Assembly: GCA_958295735.1 (NCBI GenBank)
Contig: OY282369.1
Span: 604,161-668,160 of the forward strand
From: an uncultured Candidatus Cenarchaeum sp.
Lineage (GTDB): Archaea > Thermoproteota > Nitrososphaeria > Nitrososphaerales > Nitrosopumilaceae
Length of the DNA stretch: 64,000 nucleotides
Direction of reading: 5' to 3'
The position numbers were made by a program, and so were the translations under genes. Below the pieces are notes generated by a model. It was not told the DNA's origin and did not search any database. It saw only the letters and a list, made by a program, of their open reading frames with translations. Positions within the stretch are counted from its first letter, which is position 1, and each line of letters opens with the position of its first letter. Shown here piece by piece: positions 49,325 to 58,074 of this stretch.

Positions 49325-50069
49325 CGCCGGATCCCTCCTTCCCGCCGCCGCCGAAGAACCGGTCGGCCAGGGCCTTCTTCTGCACCTCGTACACCTGCCT
49401 GCACCCGTCCACCGCCGTCCTGACGCACCTCTTGTACTCGTCGGGCGTCAGCACGCCGTCGAGCTGTATGAGCGTGATCCTGTCCATGTTGGGCATGTAG
49501 CCGACGGGCATGTCGGCCTGGCCCGCCTGGTCCTCCTCGTTGTTCACGTCCAGGACTATGGTGTCGGCGACCTTCCCGGCGGCGCAGGCGCAGACCATGT
49601 CCCTCATGGGTATTCCCGCATCGGCCAGGGCCACCGAGGCCGCGGACAGCGCGGCGCACCGCGATCCGCCGTCGGCCTGGAGCACCTCCATGAAGACGTC
49701 CACCACGGTGCGGGGGAACTTTTCCAGCATCAGCGACGGCTCGAGCGCCTCCTTTATGACCTTGGATATCTCTATCTCCCGCCTGGACGGGGCGGGGTTC
49801 TTGCGCTCCGTGACGGAGAACGGCGACATGTGGTAGCGGCACCGCAGTATGCCCGTGTCCGTGTCGGACATGTGCTTGGGGTGGACGTCCCTGGGGCCGA
49901 AGACCCCCGCCAGTATCTTGTTGTCCCCGAACTCGATGTACGCCGAGCCGTGGGCGTTCCGCAGGACGCCGGCCCGTATCTCCACGCGCCTGGTCTGGTC
50001 TATCCTCCTGCCGTCGCAGCGCACGCCGTTCTCGTCCAGCAGAACTACGTCGGTGTCCCTTCCGCCCAT
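49314..50069 (-). CDS. rrp41: exosome complex catalytic subunit Rrp41
   Basis: Phosphorolytic RNase of the exosome ring; degrades or polyadenylates RNA. The 251 residues include DGRRIDQTRRVEIRAGVLRN, the RNA-contact arginines (ILRCRYHMSPFS, RKNPAPSRREIEIS), and the phosphate/active-site region LQADGGSRCAALSAASVALA with the later acidic pair (DTIVLDVNNEED). It lies four bases after rrp4, with rrp42 overlapping its end: rrp4-rrp41-rrp42 in the canonical archaeal order. Confidence 0.97.
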   Translation of the reverse strand: MGGRDTDVVLLDENGVRCDGRRIDQTRRVEIRAGVLRNAHGSAYIEFGDNKILAGVFGPRDVHPKHMSDTDTGILRCRYHMSPFSVTERKNPAPSRREIEISKVIKEALEPSLMLEKFPRTVVDVFMEVLQADGGSRCAALSAASVALADAGIPMRDMVCACAAGKVADTIVLDVNNEEDQAGQADMPVGYMPNMDRITLIQLDGVLTPDEYKRCVRTAVDGCRQVYEVQKKALADRFFGGGGKEGSGDGA

Positions 50070-50073
50070 GCCG

Positions 50074-50751
50074 CTACCCGGTCTCTAGCATAGACCGCAC
50101 CCTCTCGGAAATGCCGGCCTCGTGCGCCCCCTCGTCAATCATCCGGACGGCCCTTTCGGCCTTTAATAATCCATCGGGATCGTCGGCGGTGATCACGACC
50201 CACCCGTTGTCCCCCACCGCGAGCGTGGCCCTGCACGACTCTTCTATGGCGCGTATGGTGGAGCCGTTCTTTCCTATGAGGTGCGGCACCTTGCCGGGCG
50301 CGAGCGAGGCGAGCTCCCCGATGTCGATCTTGCCCAAGTCGCGGTCCTGGACGGTGAGCAGCGGATCCCGGGTCCTGTCGAAGTTGGCCACGCGGGCGGC
50401 GACCATGTCGCCCTTCGCCAGGTGGGAGGTGAGATCGTCGGCGTGGGCCGAAAAGTCCCTGCCGAAGACGTCCGAGGCGGGGAGGAACCCCACGTAGCAC
50501 GAGTTTATCTCCAGTTCCCAGGACAGCGACGTGTGCGAGACCACCTTCCCGATGACGAAGTCCTTCACCCTCGGGTAGTACATCCCGGCCAGCGGCACCA
50601 CGCGCACCGAGTCGTCGCGTATCTCCGAGACGCCGACCGCGGTGGCCAGTATGCGCTTGCCGTCCAGCACGGTGTGCTCTTCCGGCCTGTACGGCCCCGT
50701 CGTGATGACGTCCCCCGGCATGACGTTCTGGTGCCGGGCCCCGGCCATCAC
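50074..50751 (-). CDS. rrp4: exosome complex RNA-binding subunit Rrp4
   Basis: RNA-binding cap of the exosome. N-terminal domain (NVMPGDVITTGPYRPEEHTV), S1 domain (about 65-140: RVKDFVIGKVVSHTSLSWEL, GFLPASDVFGRDFS) and KH domain (about 140-200: APGKVPHLIGKNGSTIRAIE, with the GxxG reading GKNG). The start overlaps SBDS by four bases (ATGA). 225 residues, normal length. Confidence 0.96.
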   Translation of the reverse strand: MMAGARHQNVMPGDVITTGPYRPEEHTVLDGKRILATAVGVSEIRDDSVRVVPLAGMYYPRVKDFVIGKVVSHTSLSWELEINSCYVGFLPASDVFGRDFSAHADDLTSHLAKGDMVAARVANFDRTRDPLLTVQDRDLGKIDIGELASLAPGKVPHLIGKNGSTIRAIEESCRATLAVGDNGWVVITADDPDGLLKAERAVRMIDEGAHEAGISERVRSMLETG

Positions 50752-51446
50752 CGGCGGACCTCCGCGGTGGCGGTGCCCTTGGTGACGGAGCCGAGCCTGT
50801 CTATCACGCGCGGCCGCGCGGCCGCAGGTATTTCAAGTATTGCTTTTAGCGAGCCGTTCGGGAGCCACTCCTCGGACTTTATGGTGCCGGCCGACTTCAG
50901 CGCCGAGTACGACTGCGCCGCGTACTGGGGCGGCACCACCACCACGAGCTCGAGGTTCTCCGACCTCAGCGGGATCACGCCGCGGATCTTTTCCACCACG
51001 TCCTTCACCTGGTCCTGCGCGCCCCTCTGCGGGTCTATCGAGACCCTGGCGTCCTTCATGGCCCGCTCTATCCTCAGCGGGGGGTGCGGCAGGTGCGAGC
51101 GCGGGTCGACGAACGACTTTGCTATGCTCTCCACCACCTGCTTCCGCTTCTCCTCTACCAGCCTCCGCCTCTGCTCGGTGGTCATGTTGATCTCCCCCTT
51201 TTCCAGTATGATGCGGGCCGCCGCGGCCGCATCGGTCGTGCCGAAGGCCCTGGCCAGCTTTTCGGCCGGCGGCTTGGTGCCCTTGCCCGAGTCGGAGTAT
51301 ATCTCGTCCGAGACGAGCACCTTCGAGAGGTCCCCGCCGCCGCCCTTCCCCCTGCCCAGCTTGTAGTCCAGGGCGGGATCCGGCCTCACCAGGATCTCGA
51401 ACTTCTCCCCCTCGAAGGAGTAGCGCGCCACGGTCACGTCCGCCAT
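50748..51446 (-). CDS. sbds: ribosome maturation protein SBDS
   Basis: Acts in 50S maturation by releasing the anti-association factor aIF6. The 232 residues show the SBDS N-domain (KFEILVRPDPALDYKLGRGK, LVSDEIYSDSGKGTKP), RIILEKGEINMTTEQRR, and the C-terminal EF-G-V-like domain. It heads the operon sbds-rrp4-rrp41-rrp42-rpl37ae-pcc1. ATG at 51446 with a TATA box (AGAGATAAATAG, rc about 51467-51478). Confidence 0.96.
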   Translation of the reverse strand: MADVTVARYSFEGEKFEILVRPDPALDYKLGRGKGGGGDLSKVLVSDEIYSDSGKGTKPPAEKLARAFGTTDAAAAARIILEKGEINMTTEQRRRLVEEKRKQVVESIAKSFVDPRSHLPHPPLRIERAMKDARVSIDPQRGAQDQVKDVVEKIRGVIPLRSENLELVVVVPPQYAAQSYSALKSAGTIKSEEWLPNGSLKAILEIPAAARPRVIDRLGSVTKGTATAEVRR

Positions 51447-51505
51447 GCCCGCGGGTGGGCGGCCGGGCTATTTATCTCTGGTTCGCGGCTAGGCGGCATA
51501 TATTG

Positions 51506-52631
51506 TCCAAAAAGTAGTTCACCCCTTGTCATCGTATGTAAAGTCGGTCAAAAGCAGGCGCATCGGCCTGACTTTGAGCGGAGACAAAGGCGTGTGGGTC
51601 TGGCGCAAAAGGTTGGGGAAATATGTGAGCCTGGATCACCCGAACGGCATGAAACTAGAGGAGTCGCAGATACGGTGGATAGTCCGCCAGAAGAGGAAGG
51701 GAGAGCTCACCAACGCGGAGATAGCCGAATCCATGGGCGTGTCCGTGCGGTGGGTCCAAAAGATGTGGGCCAGGCACAAGGCCCGCGCGGTCGGCCAGAT
51801 GTCGCATCCTGCCCCGATGGGCAGGCCCCCGCAGGGGATGCCGGGGCGCAGGGAGCACTCCGCCGTGCTGTCCGCGCGGCAGGCGGAGCACACAGGGGCG
51901 GTGGCGCTGCAAAGGATCATAGCGAGTCAGACCGGAATGAATATCCCGCACGGCGCGATACACGCCGTGCTGAAGGACGAAAACATGGCAGAAACTCACC
52001 CCAAAAAGGCCAAAAGGCGCAAATGGGTGCGATACGAGCGCGAGCACTCCAATTCGCTGTGGCATACCGACTGGAAGCTGCTTGACGACGGCAGGTGGTT
52101 CCTGTGCTACGAGGACGACGCCTCCAGGTTCGTCACGGGGTACGGGGTCTTCGAGAGGGCCACCGCGGAGAACGCCCTGGCGGTGCTGGAACGGGCCATG
52201 GCCGACCACGGCAAGCCCGCCTCCATCATGACCGACCACGGCGCGCAGTTCTACGCCAACGAGTCCGAGGACAGGAAGCGCGGCAGGACGGAGTTCGAGA
52301 GGAGGCTGGTCGAGCTTGGAATACGCCAGATCCTGGCGGGCGTGAGGCACCCCCAGACGAACGGCAAGCTGGAGAGGCTGCACGGGGAGATCCAGCGCAA
52401 GCTGCCCGAGTTCGAGGCGATCATGATGAGGAAGAGCGATCCGGTGGATCTGTTCATGAGGTGGTACAACCACGACCGGCCCCACATGTCCCTCGACTGG
52501 GACAACCTGGAGACGCCGGCGCGGGCGTTCGCGAGGAAGATGCCCAAGAAGGCCGAGGAAAAGGTTATTGACGGGCAGACGGGAGAGGAGTACGATGTCG
52601 GCTAGGGAGGGGGGGTGAACTACTTTTCGGA
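51506..52631 (+). mobile_element. IS481-like insertion sequence with 20-bp inverted ends
   Basis: Inverted ends are TCC(A)AAAAGTAGTTCACCCC at 51506-51525 and its complement at 52612-52631 (one mismatch in 20). Flanks carry a 14-bp direct repeat CGCGGCTAGGCGGC at 51484-51497 and 52639-52652; the right copy includes the rpoD stop codon. The direct repeat sits seven or eight bases outside the recognised inverted ends, so exact element borders are uncertain. One transposase gene fills the element. Confidence 0.85.
51526..52605 (+). CDS. DDE (rve integrase-core) transposase, IS481-like
   Basis: A 359-residue transposase. Helix-turn-helix region about residues 57-85 (GELTNAEIAESMGVSVRWVQ). Integrase core about 170-330 with all three acidic residues: SLWHTDWKLL (D182), IMTDHGAQFY (D237) and NGKLERLHGE (E283), followed by RWYNHDRPHMSLDW as in IS3/IS481 families. 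TTG start at 51526 immediately after the left inverted end; a TATA (CATATATTG, 51497-51505) lies just outside the element, so its promoter may be provided by the insertion site. Intact and probably active or recently so. Confidence 0.92.
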   Translation: MSSYVKSVKSRRIGLTLSGDKGVWVWRKRLGKYVSLDHPNGMKLEESQIRWIVRQKRKGELTNAEIAESMGVSVRWVQKMWARHKARAVGQMSHPAPMGRPPQGMPGRREHSAVLSARQAEHTGAVALQRIIASQTGMNIPHGAIHAVLKDENMAETHPKKAKRRKWVRYEREHSNSLWHTDWKLLDDGRWFLCYEDDASRFVTGYGVFERATAENALAVLERAMADHGKPASIMTDHGAQFYANESEDRKRGRTEFERRLVELGIRQILAGVRHPQTNGKLERLHGEIQRKLPEFEAIMMRKSDPVDLFMRWYNHDRPHMSLDWDNLETPARAFARKMPKKAEEKVIDGQTGEEYDVG

Positions 52632-52643
52632 TTCCACACGCGG

Positions 52644-53285
52644 CTAGGCGGCGGGCGGGGGCGCGGCGATCTTGGATATGGCGTCGCCGAACTCGTCCAG
52701 CCTGCTCTGCAGCTCGGCCACGCCGGCCAGCACTATGCGCTCCGGCGGTATGGATCCGGTGGACTCTACGGTGAGGATCTGGTCGTTCCCGTCGTCCGCG
52801 TCCACCAGCACGGAGACGTTCGACGAGTTCCACTTTGCGTGCTCGGTGCCCCTGCCCAGACGCGCGTACGCCTCGACCTTGATCTTCTGGCCCGGCGCCA
52901 GCTGGACTATCGGGATGGCGTCCGAGATGGGCTTGACGTAGCTGTCCTCCGAGACCAGGTCGCCCGAGATCACCGTGCGGGTCTTAAAGTCCCCGCCAGA
53001 GTCCAGCGTCAGCATTATCCTGTTGGCCGGATCCTCCACGTCTATCTTTCCCGCGTCGGTGAACTCGGTGAGGTCGGTCTTGAGGGGCACGAGGCCCAGC
53101 CTGTGGGCCAGGCCCTCGTCGGCCAGCACCGACGTGTTGTCTATCACGTCCACCTTGTCTATGGCGAACACGGGCACGCCGTTGAGGCAGATCCGCCGCA
53201 GCGCGTTGGCGTACTGCGCGGGAATCCCCTTCAGCCTCACCGATATTCTCCGCTCGTCCCTTTCCACGACTTTGAGAGATGGCAA
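52644..53285 (-). CDS. rpoD: DNA-directed RNA polymerase subunit D (RpoD)
   Basis: Assembly platform of archaeal RNA polymerase (Rpb3/alpha homologue). The 213 residues include RLKGIPAQYANALRRICLNG, HRLGLVPLKTD and the dimerisation region, ending SRLDEFGDAISKIAAPPPAA. The cysteine-rich ferredoxin-like insertion found in many archaea is absent (only one Cys). TTG start at 53285 with TATA (GATTTTTATTGG, rc about 53308-53319). It is divergent from L18e; in most archaea RpoD precedes L18e on the same strand. An IS lies right after its stop. Confidence 0.95.
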   Translation of the reverse strand: MPSLKVVERDERRISVRLKGIPAQYANALRRICLNGVPVFAIDKVDVIDNTSVLADEGLAHRLGLVPLKTDLTEFTDAGKIDVEDPANRIMLTLDSGGDFKTRTVISGDLVSEDSYVKPISDAIPIVQLAPGQKIKVEAYARLGRGTEHAKWNSSNVSVLVDADDGNDQILTVESTGSIPPERIVLAGVAELQSRLDEFGDAISKIAAPPPAA

Positions 53286-53344
53286 GTCCGGGTGGCAGGC
53301 CCGGCGGTTCCAATAAAAATCTAGCTCGGCCGCGGCGGTGTGGG

Positions 53345-53432
53345 CTTATGTCCAAACCGAAACCACGCCTAGCGGCAACAATCCGCTCCGCGATCCCACG
53401 CCTAGATCACAGTGGACGCAAGTCTACACCCG
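53345..53432 (+). repeat. dispersed repeat family A, copy 6 (best preserved)
   Basis: TATGTCCAAACCGAAACC ... GATCCCACGCCTAGATCACA ... GTGGACGCAAGTCTACAC, between rpoD and the L18e promoter. It contains a small hairpin AGCGG-CAACAAT-CCGCT and a doubled CCACGCCTAG. Confidence 0.8.
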
Positions 53433-53489
53433 CGGCGAGCGCCCGGCGAGTGCACATGTTATATTTGGGTTCAGGAGGGAGGGTGCCCT

Positions 53490-53852
53490 ATGGTGCGGAG
53501 CGGCAGGACGGACCAGACCGTCCAGCGCATGGCGCGCGATCTCAAAAAGGCATCGAGGAGCAGCGGGGCCCCCATATGGTCGCGGCTCGCAAAGCTCGCC
53601 CTGAAGCCGACCAGGGCCAGGAGGACGGTGAACGTCAACAGGCTGGCCGGCCTCACCAAGCAGGACGACGTGGTCGTGGTGCCGGGAAAGGTGCTCGGGA
53701 CGGGCACCATCTCGCACGGCATCACGCTGTGCCCGTTCTCTATATCCGCCGCGGCGGCCGGCAAGATCAGGGGGGCGGGCGGAAGGGTGGTCGGGTTCGA
53801 CGAGGTGATACAAAAGTCCCCGACCGGAAGGGGGGTAGCCCTGCTTGCCTGA
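53490..53852 (+). CDS. rpl18e: 50S ribosomal protein L18e
   Basis: Archaeal/eukaryotic relative of bacterial L15. 120 residues: WSRLAKLALKPTRARRTVNV, DVVVVPGKVLGTGTISHGIT and SISAAAAGKIRGAGGRVV. ATG at 53490 lies 25 bases below TATA box GTTATATTTGG (53457-53467), so leaderless. First gene of the L18e-L13-S9 operon; overlaps L13 by eight bases. Confidence 0.96.
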   Translation: MVRSGRTDQTVQRMARDLKKASRSSGAPIWSRLAKLALKPTRARRTVNVNRLAGLTKQDDVVVVPGKVLGTGTISHGITLCPFSISAAAAGKIRGAGGRVVGFDEVIQKSPTGRGVALLA

Positions 53853-54864
53853 GCGCGGCGGCGCCGGCGGGGACCCGCCGCGGGACGGGGAGGAGCTGGG
53901 CGGCCCGCCGCCGTCCGGGGCCGCGGGGCCAGAAGGGGGCGCGGAAGAGATGGCGGAGGAGGACGCCGAGGAGGAGAGGGCCGCCGGGGCCGCGGAGGAG
54001 ATAGCCGCGGAAGAGATGGCGGCGGAGGACGCCGAGGAGGAGAGGGCCGCCGGGGCCGCGGAGGAGATAGCCGCGGAAGAGATGGCGGCGGAGGACGCCG
54101 AGGAGGAGAGGGCCGCCGGGGCCGCGGAGGAGATGGCGGCGGGGGTCGACGAGTATGAGACGGCCCCGAAAGAGGTGACGGCGGGGGTCGACGAGGAGGA
54201 GGGGGCCGCGGCCGCGGCCGCGGGAGGGCCGGGGGAGATCGGGCTGGATGATGCGGACGTCGATGCGGAGATAAACGCAAAGCTTGCCGAGATCGAGGCG
54301 GAGGTCGCCGCCAAGACAAAGGCGGGGATGCCCGAGGACGAGGCACGCGCGGAGGCGGCGGCCCCCGCGGCGGAGGAAAAGCGGCCCGCGGTTCCCGGCG
54401 GCACGCCGGGAAAGGACAGGCCCATAGTGGTCGACGCGACGGACCACGTGGCCGGCAGGCTGGCGTCCCACGTCGCCAAGCTCCTGCTGAAGGGGAACAG
54501 GGTGTCCATAATCAACTGCGAAAAGATAATGATCAGCGGGAGCAGGAGCAGCATAGTCGGGGAGTACAGGGACTTCCTCAAGATAGCCAGCATCCTCCAC
54601 CCAAAGCACGGCCCGTTCCACCCCCGCAGGCCCGACACCATAATCACCAGGATGGTCAGGGGGATGCTCCCGAGGAAAAAGCCGTCCGGGAGGGCGGCGC
54701 ACTCCAGGCTCAGGGCGTACGTCGGGTCGCCGAGGCAGCTGAGGCCGTTCGAGAGGGTGCGGTTCGAGAAGGCGCTCATCACGAGGCCGTCGGCTCGGTA
54801 CACCACCATGTCCGACCTCGGCGAGACCGTGGGATGGACGAAGGCGGGGGGCGGCGGGGCGTGA
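53845..54864 (+). CDS. rpl13: 50S ribosomal protein L13 with a 190-residue acidic N-terminal extension
   Basis: The last 150 residues are a normal uL13 ([39 protein letters not shown]). In front lies an extra Glu/Ala-rich region of about 190 residues not typical of the family, including three copies of a 22-residue unit ([22 protein letters not shown]-like, shifted) from 66-bp DNA repeats (marks at 53962, 54028, 54094). The frame has no stop and the TTG start (53845) is coupled to the L18e stop by an eight-base overlap. Within the extension, [20 protein letters not shown] could form a coiled coil. A shorter start inside cannot be excluded. Confidence 0.9.
   Translation: MPERGGAGGDPPRDGEELGGPPPSGAAGPEGGAEEMAEEDAEEERAAGAAEEIAAEEMAAEDAEEERAAGAAEEIAAEEMAAEDAEEERAAGAAEEMAAGVDEYETAPKEVTAGVDEEEGAAAAAAGGPGEIGLDDADVDAEINAKLAEIEAEVAAKTKAGMPEDEARAEAAAPAAEEKRPAVPGGTPGKDRPIVVDATDHVAGRLASHVAKLLLKGNRVSIINCEKIMISGSRSSIVGEYRDFLKIASILHPKHGPFHPRRPDTIITRMVRGMLPRKKPSGRAAHSRLRAYVGSPRQLRPFERVRFEKALITRPSARYTTMSDLGETVGWTKAGGGGA
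53958..54140 (+). repeat. 66-bp in-frame tandem repeats in the L13 extension
   Basis: GACGCCGAGGAGGAGAGGGC recurs at 53962, 54028 and 54094, each copy adding 22 residues. Confidence 0.95.
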
Positions 54865-55310
54865 CCACCCCCAAGACCGAAATATACTTCGCCACCAGGA
54901 AGGCGGCCAGCGCGCACGTGTACATAACGAAGGGCGCCGGCAGGGTGAGGATCAACAACGTCCCGGTGGAGATGATCGGCCACGAGCCCGCGCGCGAGGC
55001 GATCATGGTGCCCTTGGAGATAGCGGGGGACGCCAGGGGCGAGGTGGACATATCCGTCAGGGTGAGGGGCGGCGGGTTCATGGGCCAGGCGGGGGCCGTG
55101 GCCACGGCCATATCCAGGGCCCTCTCGGGCTGGACAAAGTCCAAGAACGAGCCGAGGGACCACCCCCTGCCCAAGCACGTCAGGGACGACATCAGGGCGA
55201 GGCTTTCGGAGTTCGACAAGTATTTGGTGAGCGGCGACGCCAGGAGGAAGGAGCCGAAGAAGTTCGGGGGCCCCGGCGCGCGCAGGCGCAAGCAAAAGTC
55301 GTACAGGTAG
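54861..55310 (+). CDS. rps9: 30S ribosomal protein S9
   Basis: uS9 of the small subunit; its C-terminal tail reaches the P-site tRNA. 149 residues with [39 protein letters not shown] and the basic end [15 protein letters not shown]. The GTG at 54861 overlaps the L13 stop (GTGA). Confidence 0.96.
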   Translation: MTTPKTEIYFATRKAASAHVYITKGAGRVRINNVPVEMIGHEPAREAIMVPLEIAGDARGEVDISVRVRGGGFMGQAGAVATAISRALSGWTKSKNEPRDHPLPKHVRDDIRARLSEFDKYLVSGDARRKEPKKFGGPGARRRKQKSYR

Positions 55311-55312
55311 AA

Positions 55313-56107
55313 GTGAAAGCGGTAATCCTGGCGGGCGGCAGGGGGACCCGCGGCAGGCCGTACACGGACTTCGTGCCGAAGGCCATGATCCCCGTCCTGG
55401 GCAGGCCGCTCGTGGCCCGCGTGGCCGAGTTCCTCGCCTCGTCCAGGGCGGTGAGCGGCGTCGTGGTGCTGGCGGACATGGGGGGGATGGGGGCCCAGAT
55501 ACGCAACTACATGGAGCGCGGCGGGGGGCGCGGCGTCGCGTTCGTGCAGGATGCCCAGTCGGGGACGGGGGGGGACCTGCTGTGCCTGGAGGAGGAGCTG
55601 GCCGGCGAGTCCGAGTTCCTCCTGTGGTTCGCCGACAACCTCTGCTGGGTGGACGTGGGGGCGATGGCCCGCAAGTTCAGGGAGTCGGGGGCGGCGGCGT
55701 GCGTGGCCACCAGGTCGAGGAGGAGGGAGGCCACCGGCTTCGCCGAGGTGGACGGCTCCGGAATGGTGGCGCGGTTCGTCGAAAAGCCCGAGGCGGATCT
55801 GCCCATGCCGGAGTGCCTCGGGGTGTACGTCCTGTCCGCCGGCGTGCTCGACGTGGTAAGGGGGAAGGCGGCGCGGAAAAAGGGCGGCGTCAACCTCTCG
55901 TACGACGTGCTGGAGGAGCTGGCGGGGAGGGGGGAGGTGAGCGCCTACGACATCGGGGACAGCCCGTGGGTCGACGCCGAGTCCCCCGCGGCCCTGGACA
56001 GGAACGCGGATGCGGTCAGGAGGATAGTCGGGATGATGGAGGCCGGCCGCGCGGGGGGGCGCGCGACTCGAACTCGGAGATCGCCGCGCCGTGCTCCTCC
56101 AGCGTGA
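55313..56107 (+). CDS. nucleotidyltransferase (sugar-1-phosphate NTP transferase type)
   Basis: Makes an activated nucleotide sugar from a sugar-1-phosphate and NTP. The 264 residues open with MKAVILAGGRGTRGRPYTDF and VPKAMIPVLGRPLV, the GGxGTR...PK signature, and continue with ATGFAEVDGSGMVARFVEKP, the usual substrate-site stretch, and DSPWVDAESPAAL. Substrate (glucose or mannose type) is not decided. It follows rps9 by two bases, in the place where rpoN/rpoK commonly sit. The last 92 bases overlap the convergent leuD gene, and the tail (RATRTRRSPRRAPPA) is low complexity. Confidence 0.88.
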   Translation: MKAVILAGGRGTRGRPYTDFVPKAMIPVLGRPLVARVAEFLASSRAVSGVVVLADMGGMGAQIRNYMERGGGRGVAFVQDAQSGTGGDLLCLEEELAGESEFLLWFADNLCWVDVGAMARKFRESGAAACVATRSRRREATGFAEVDGSGMVARFVEKPEADLPMPECLGVYVLSAGVLDVVRGKAARKKGGVNLSYDVLEELAGRGEVSAYDIGDSPWVDAESPAALDRNADAVRRIVGMMEAGRAGGRATRTRRSPRRAPPA

Positions 56108-56624
56108 GGGCCACCTCGTCCAGCCCCTCCAGCAGGGCCCTCCGGCGGTGCGGGTCCACCGCGAACCGGAACGGCGGGAGCGGGGGGGCCGACACGGTGA
56201 GCTCCCCCAGGTCGATCTCGGTGCGGGGGGCGGCGCGCAGCGCGGCCGCCTGCCCTTTCGTGACGCGGACCGGCAGCACGCCGTTCTTGAAGCAGTTGGA
56301 ATAGAAGATGTCCGCGAACGAGGGCGCCGCCACCGCGGTGAAGCCGTGGTCGCGCAGGGCCCAGACGGCGTGCTCGCGGCTGGAGCCGCAGCCGAAGTTC
56401 TCCCCGGCCAGGAGTATCGGCGAGCCCGCGTACGCGGGATCGTTCAGCACGAATTCGGGATCGGGGCTGCCGTCGGGCAGGTACCTCCAGTTGTAGAACA
56501 GGTACCGGCCGAACCCCGAGCGCTGCACCAGTTTCAGGAACTGCTTGGGGATTATCTGGTCGGTGTCCACGTCGGCGCGGACCAGCGGGACGGCCGGCCC
56601 CGAGGCGCGGCGGAACGGCCTCAT
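56016..56624 (-). CDS. leuD: 3-isopropylmalate dehydratase small subunit (bacterial type)
   Basis: Swivelling-domain subunit pairing with LeuC to convert 2-isopropylmalate to 3-isopropylmalate in leucine synthesis. 202 residues: [37 protein letters not shown] and FADIFYSNCFKNGVLPVRV. Length and QFLK...RSGFGRYLFYNWRY are of the bacterial long type. ATG at 56624, 28 bases after the leuC stop. The final 30 residues are low complexity and overlap the convergent nucleotidyltransferase. Confidence 0.93.
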   Translation of the reverse strand: MRPFRRASGPAVPLVRADVDTDQIIPKQFLKLVQRSGFGRYLFYNWRYLPDGSPDPEFVLNDPAYAGSPILLAGENFGCGSSREHAVWALRDHGFTAVAAPSFADIFYSNCFKNGVLPVRVTKGQAAALRAAPRTEIDLGELTVSAPPLPPFRFAVDPHRRRALLEGLDEVALTLEEHGAAISEFESRAPPRGRPPSSRLSS

Positions 56625-56652
56625 CCCTTCCCTCCCGGGGGCGCGGGCGTCC

Positions 56653-58074
56653 CTACACCCACTCCCTCGCGTCCACGAAGCGGCCGGCGACGGCGGCCGC
56701 GGCCGCCGTCACGGGGCTCACCAGGTGGGTCCGGCCGCCGGCCCCCTGCCGCCCCTCGAAGTTGCGGTTGGACGTGCTCGCGCACCTCTCCCCGGCGGAG
56801 AGGACGTCCGGGTTCATCCCCAGGCACATGCTGCAGCCGGACTCGCGCCACTCGAAGCCGGCCTTCTCGAACGCGGCGCCCAGCCCCTCGGCCTCCGCCT
56901 CCCGCTTGACCTCCTGCGAGCCGGGAACGACCATGGCCCTCACGCCAGGCGCGACGGAGCGGCCCTCCACCATGCCGGCGGCATCGCGCAGGTCCTCCAG
57001 CCGCGCGTTCGTGCAGGATCCTATGAAGACGCGGTCCAGGCGCACGTCCGTGATCGGGGTCCCCGGCTCCAGGCCCATGTACCGCAGCGCGGCCCTGGCG
57101 GACTCCTCGGCGGCCGGGTCGCCGGCCCCGTACTCCTCCGGCGCCGGCACCGCGTCCGTGACGTCGCAGGTCATGCCGGGGCTCGTCCCCCAGCTCACCT
57201 GGGGCGCCACGGCGCCGGCGTCCAGCCGGAACGACTTCGCGAACTTGGCGCTCCCGTCGGTGCGGAGTTCGGAGAGCCAGCCCGCGGCCGCCGCGTCGAT
57301 GTCGTCAGGGGCGTACCTTTTCCCGCGGAGGTACTCGACGGTCTTTTCGTCGGGGGCCACCAGCCCGGCGCGCGAGCCGGCCTCGATGGACATGTTGCAG
57401 ACGGTCATCCTCTGCTCCACGGACATTCCCGATATGGCGCTGCCGCGGTACTCCACTATGGTGCCGGCGCCGCCGGCCGTCCCGATCATGCGTATCACGG
57501 ACAGTATGACGTCCTTGGCGGCCACGGCCGGGCCGCGCCGGAGCGAGCCGTCCACGCGTACTTCTAGCGGGGCGGGCCTGTCCATCCAGACGGTCTGGGT
57601 GGCCAGCACGTGCTCGACCTCGCTGGTGCCTATGCCGAAGGCCAGGGCCCCGAACGCCCCCTGGGTGGCGGTGTGGCTGTCGCCGCAGACTATGGTGGAG
57701 CCGGGAAGCGGCAGCCCGAGCTGCGGCCCTATCACGTGCACTATGCCCCTGCCGGGGTGCCCCATGCCGAACAGCTCCACGCCGAACTCGGCGCAGTTGC
57801 GCTCCAGCGCCTCCAGCTGCGCCGCCGAGTCCCCGTCCACCACGCGCAGCGGCCCGCCCCCGGTGGGCACGTTGTGGTCGGCGGTGGCCACCGTGAGGTC
57901 GGGCCTGCGGACCCGCCTGCCGCCCTCCCTGAGCCCCTCGAAGGCCTGCGGGGACGTCACCTCGTGCACCATGTGGCGGTCCACGTACAGGAGGGACTGG
58001 GCCCCGCGCCTCGCCACCTCGTGCGAGTCCCACACCTTCTCGAACAGCGTCCGGCCGGCCGCCACCGGGATCAC
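56653..58074 (-). CDS. leuC: 3-isopropylmalate dehydratase large subunit (bacterial type)
   Basis: 4Fe-4S aconitase-family subunit; with LeuD isomerises isopropylmalate. 473 residues: [55 protein letters not shown], and cluster cysteines in [14 protein letters not shown] and [11 protein letters not shown]. The GTG at 58072-58074 overlaps the stop of the upstream small subunit (GTGA). Third gene of a four-gene operon. Confidence 0.95.
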   Translation of the reverse strand: MIPVAAGRTLFEKVWDSHEVARRGAQSLLYVDRHMVHEVTSPQAFEGLREGGRRVRRPDLTVATADHNVPTGGGPLRVVDGDSAAQLEALERNCAEFGVELFGMGHPGRGIVHVIGPQLGLPLPGSTIVCGDSHTATQGAFGALAFGIGTSEVEHVLATQTVWMDRPAPLEVRVDGSLRRGPAVAAKDVILSVIRMIGTAGGAGTIVEYRGSAISGMSVEQRMTVCNMSIEAGSRAGLVAPDEKTVEYLRGKRYAPDDIDAAAAGWLSELRTDGSAKFAKSFRLDAGAVAPQVSWGTSPGMTCDVTDAVPAPEEYGAGDPAAEESARAALRYMGLEPGTPITDVRLDRVFIGSCTNARLEDLRDAAGMVEGRSVAPGVRAMVVPGSQEVKREAEAEGLGAAFEKAGFEWRESGCSMCLGMNPDVLSAGERCASTSNRNFEGRQGAGGRTHLVSPVTAAAAAVAGRFVDAREWV

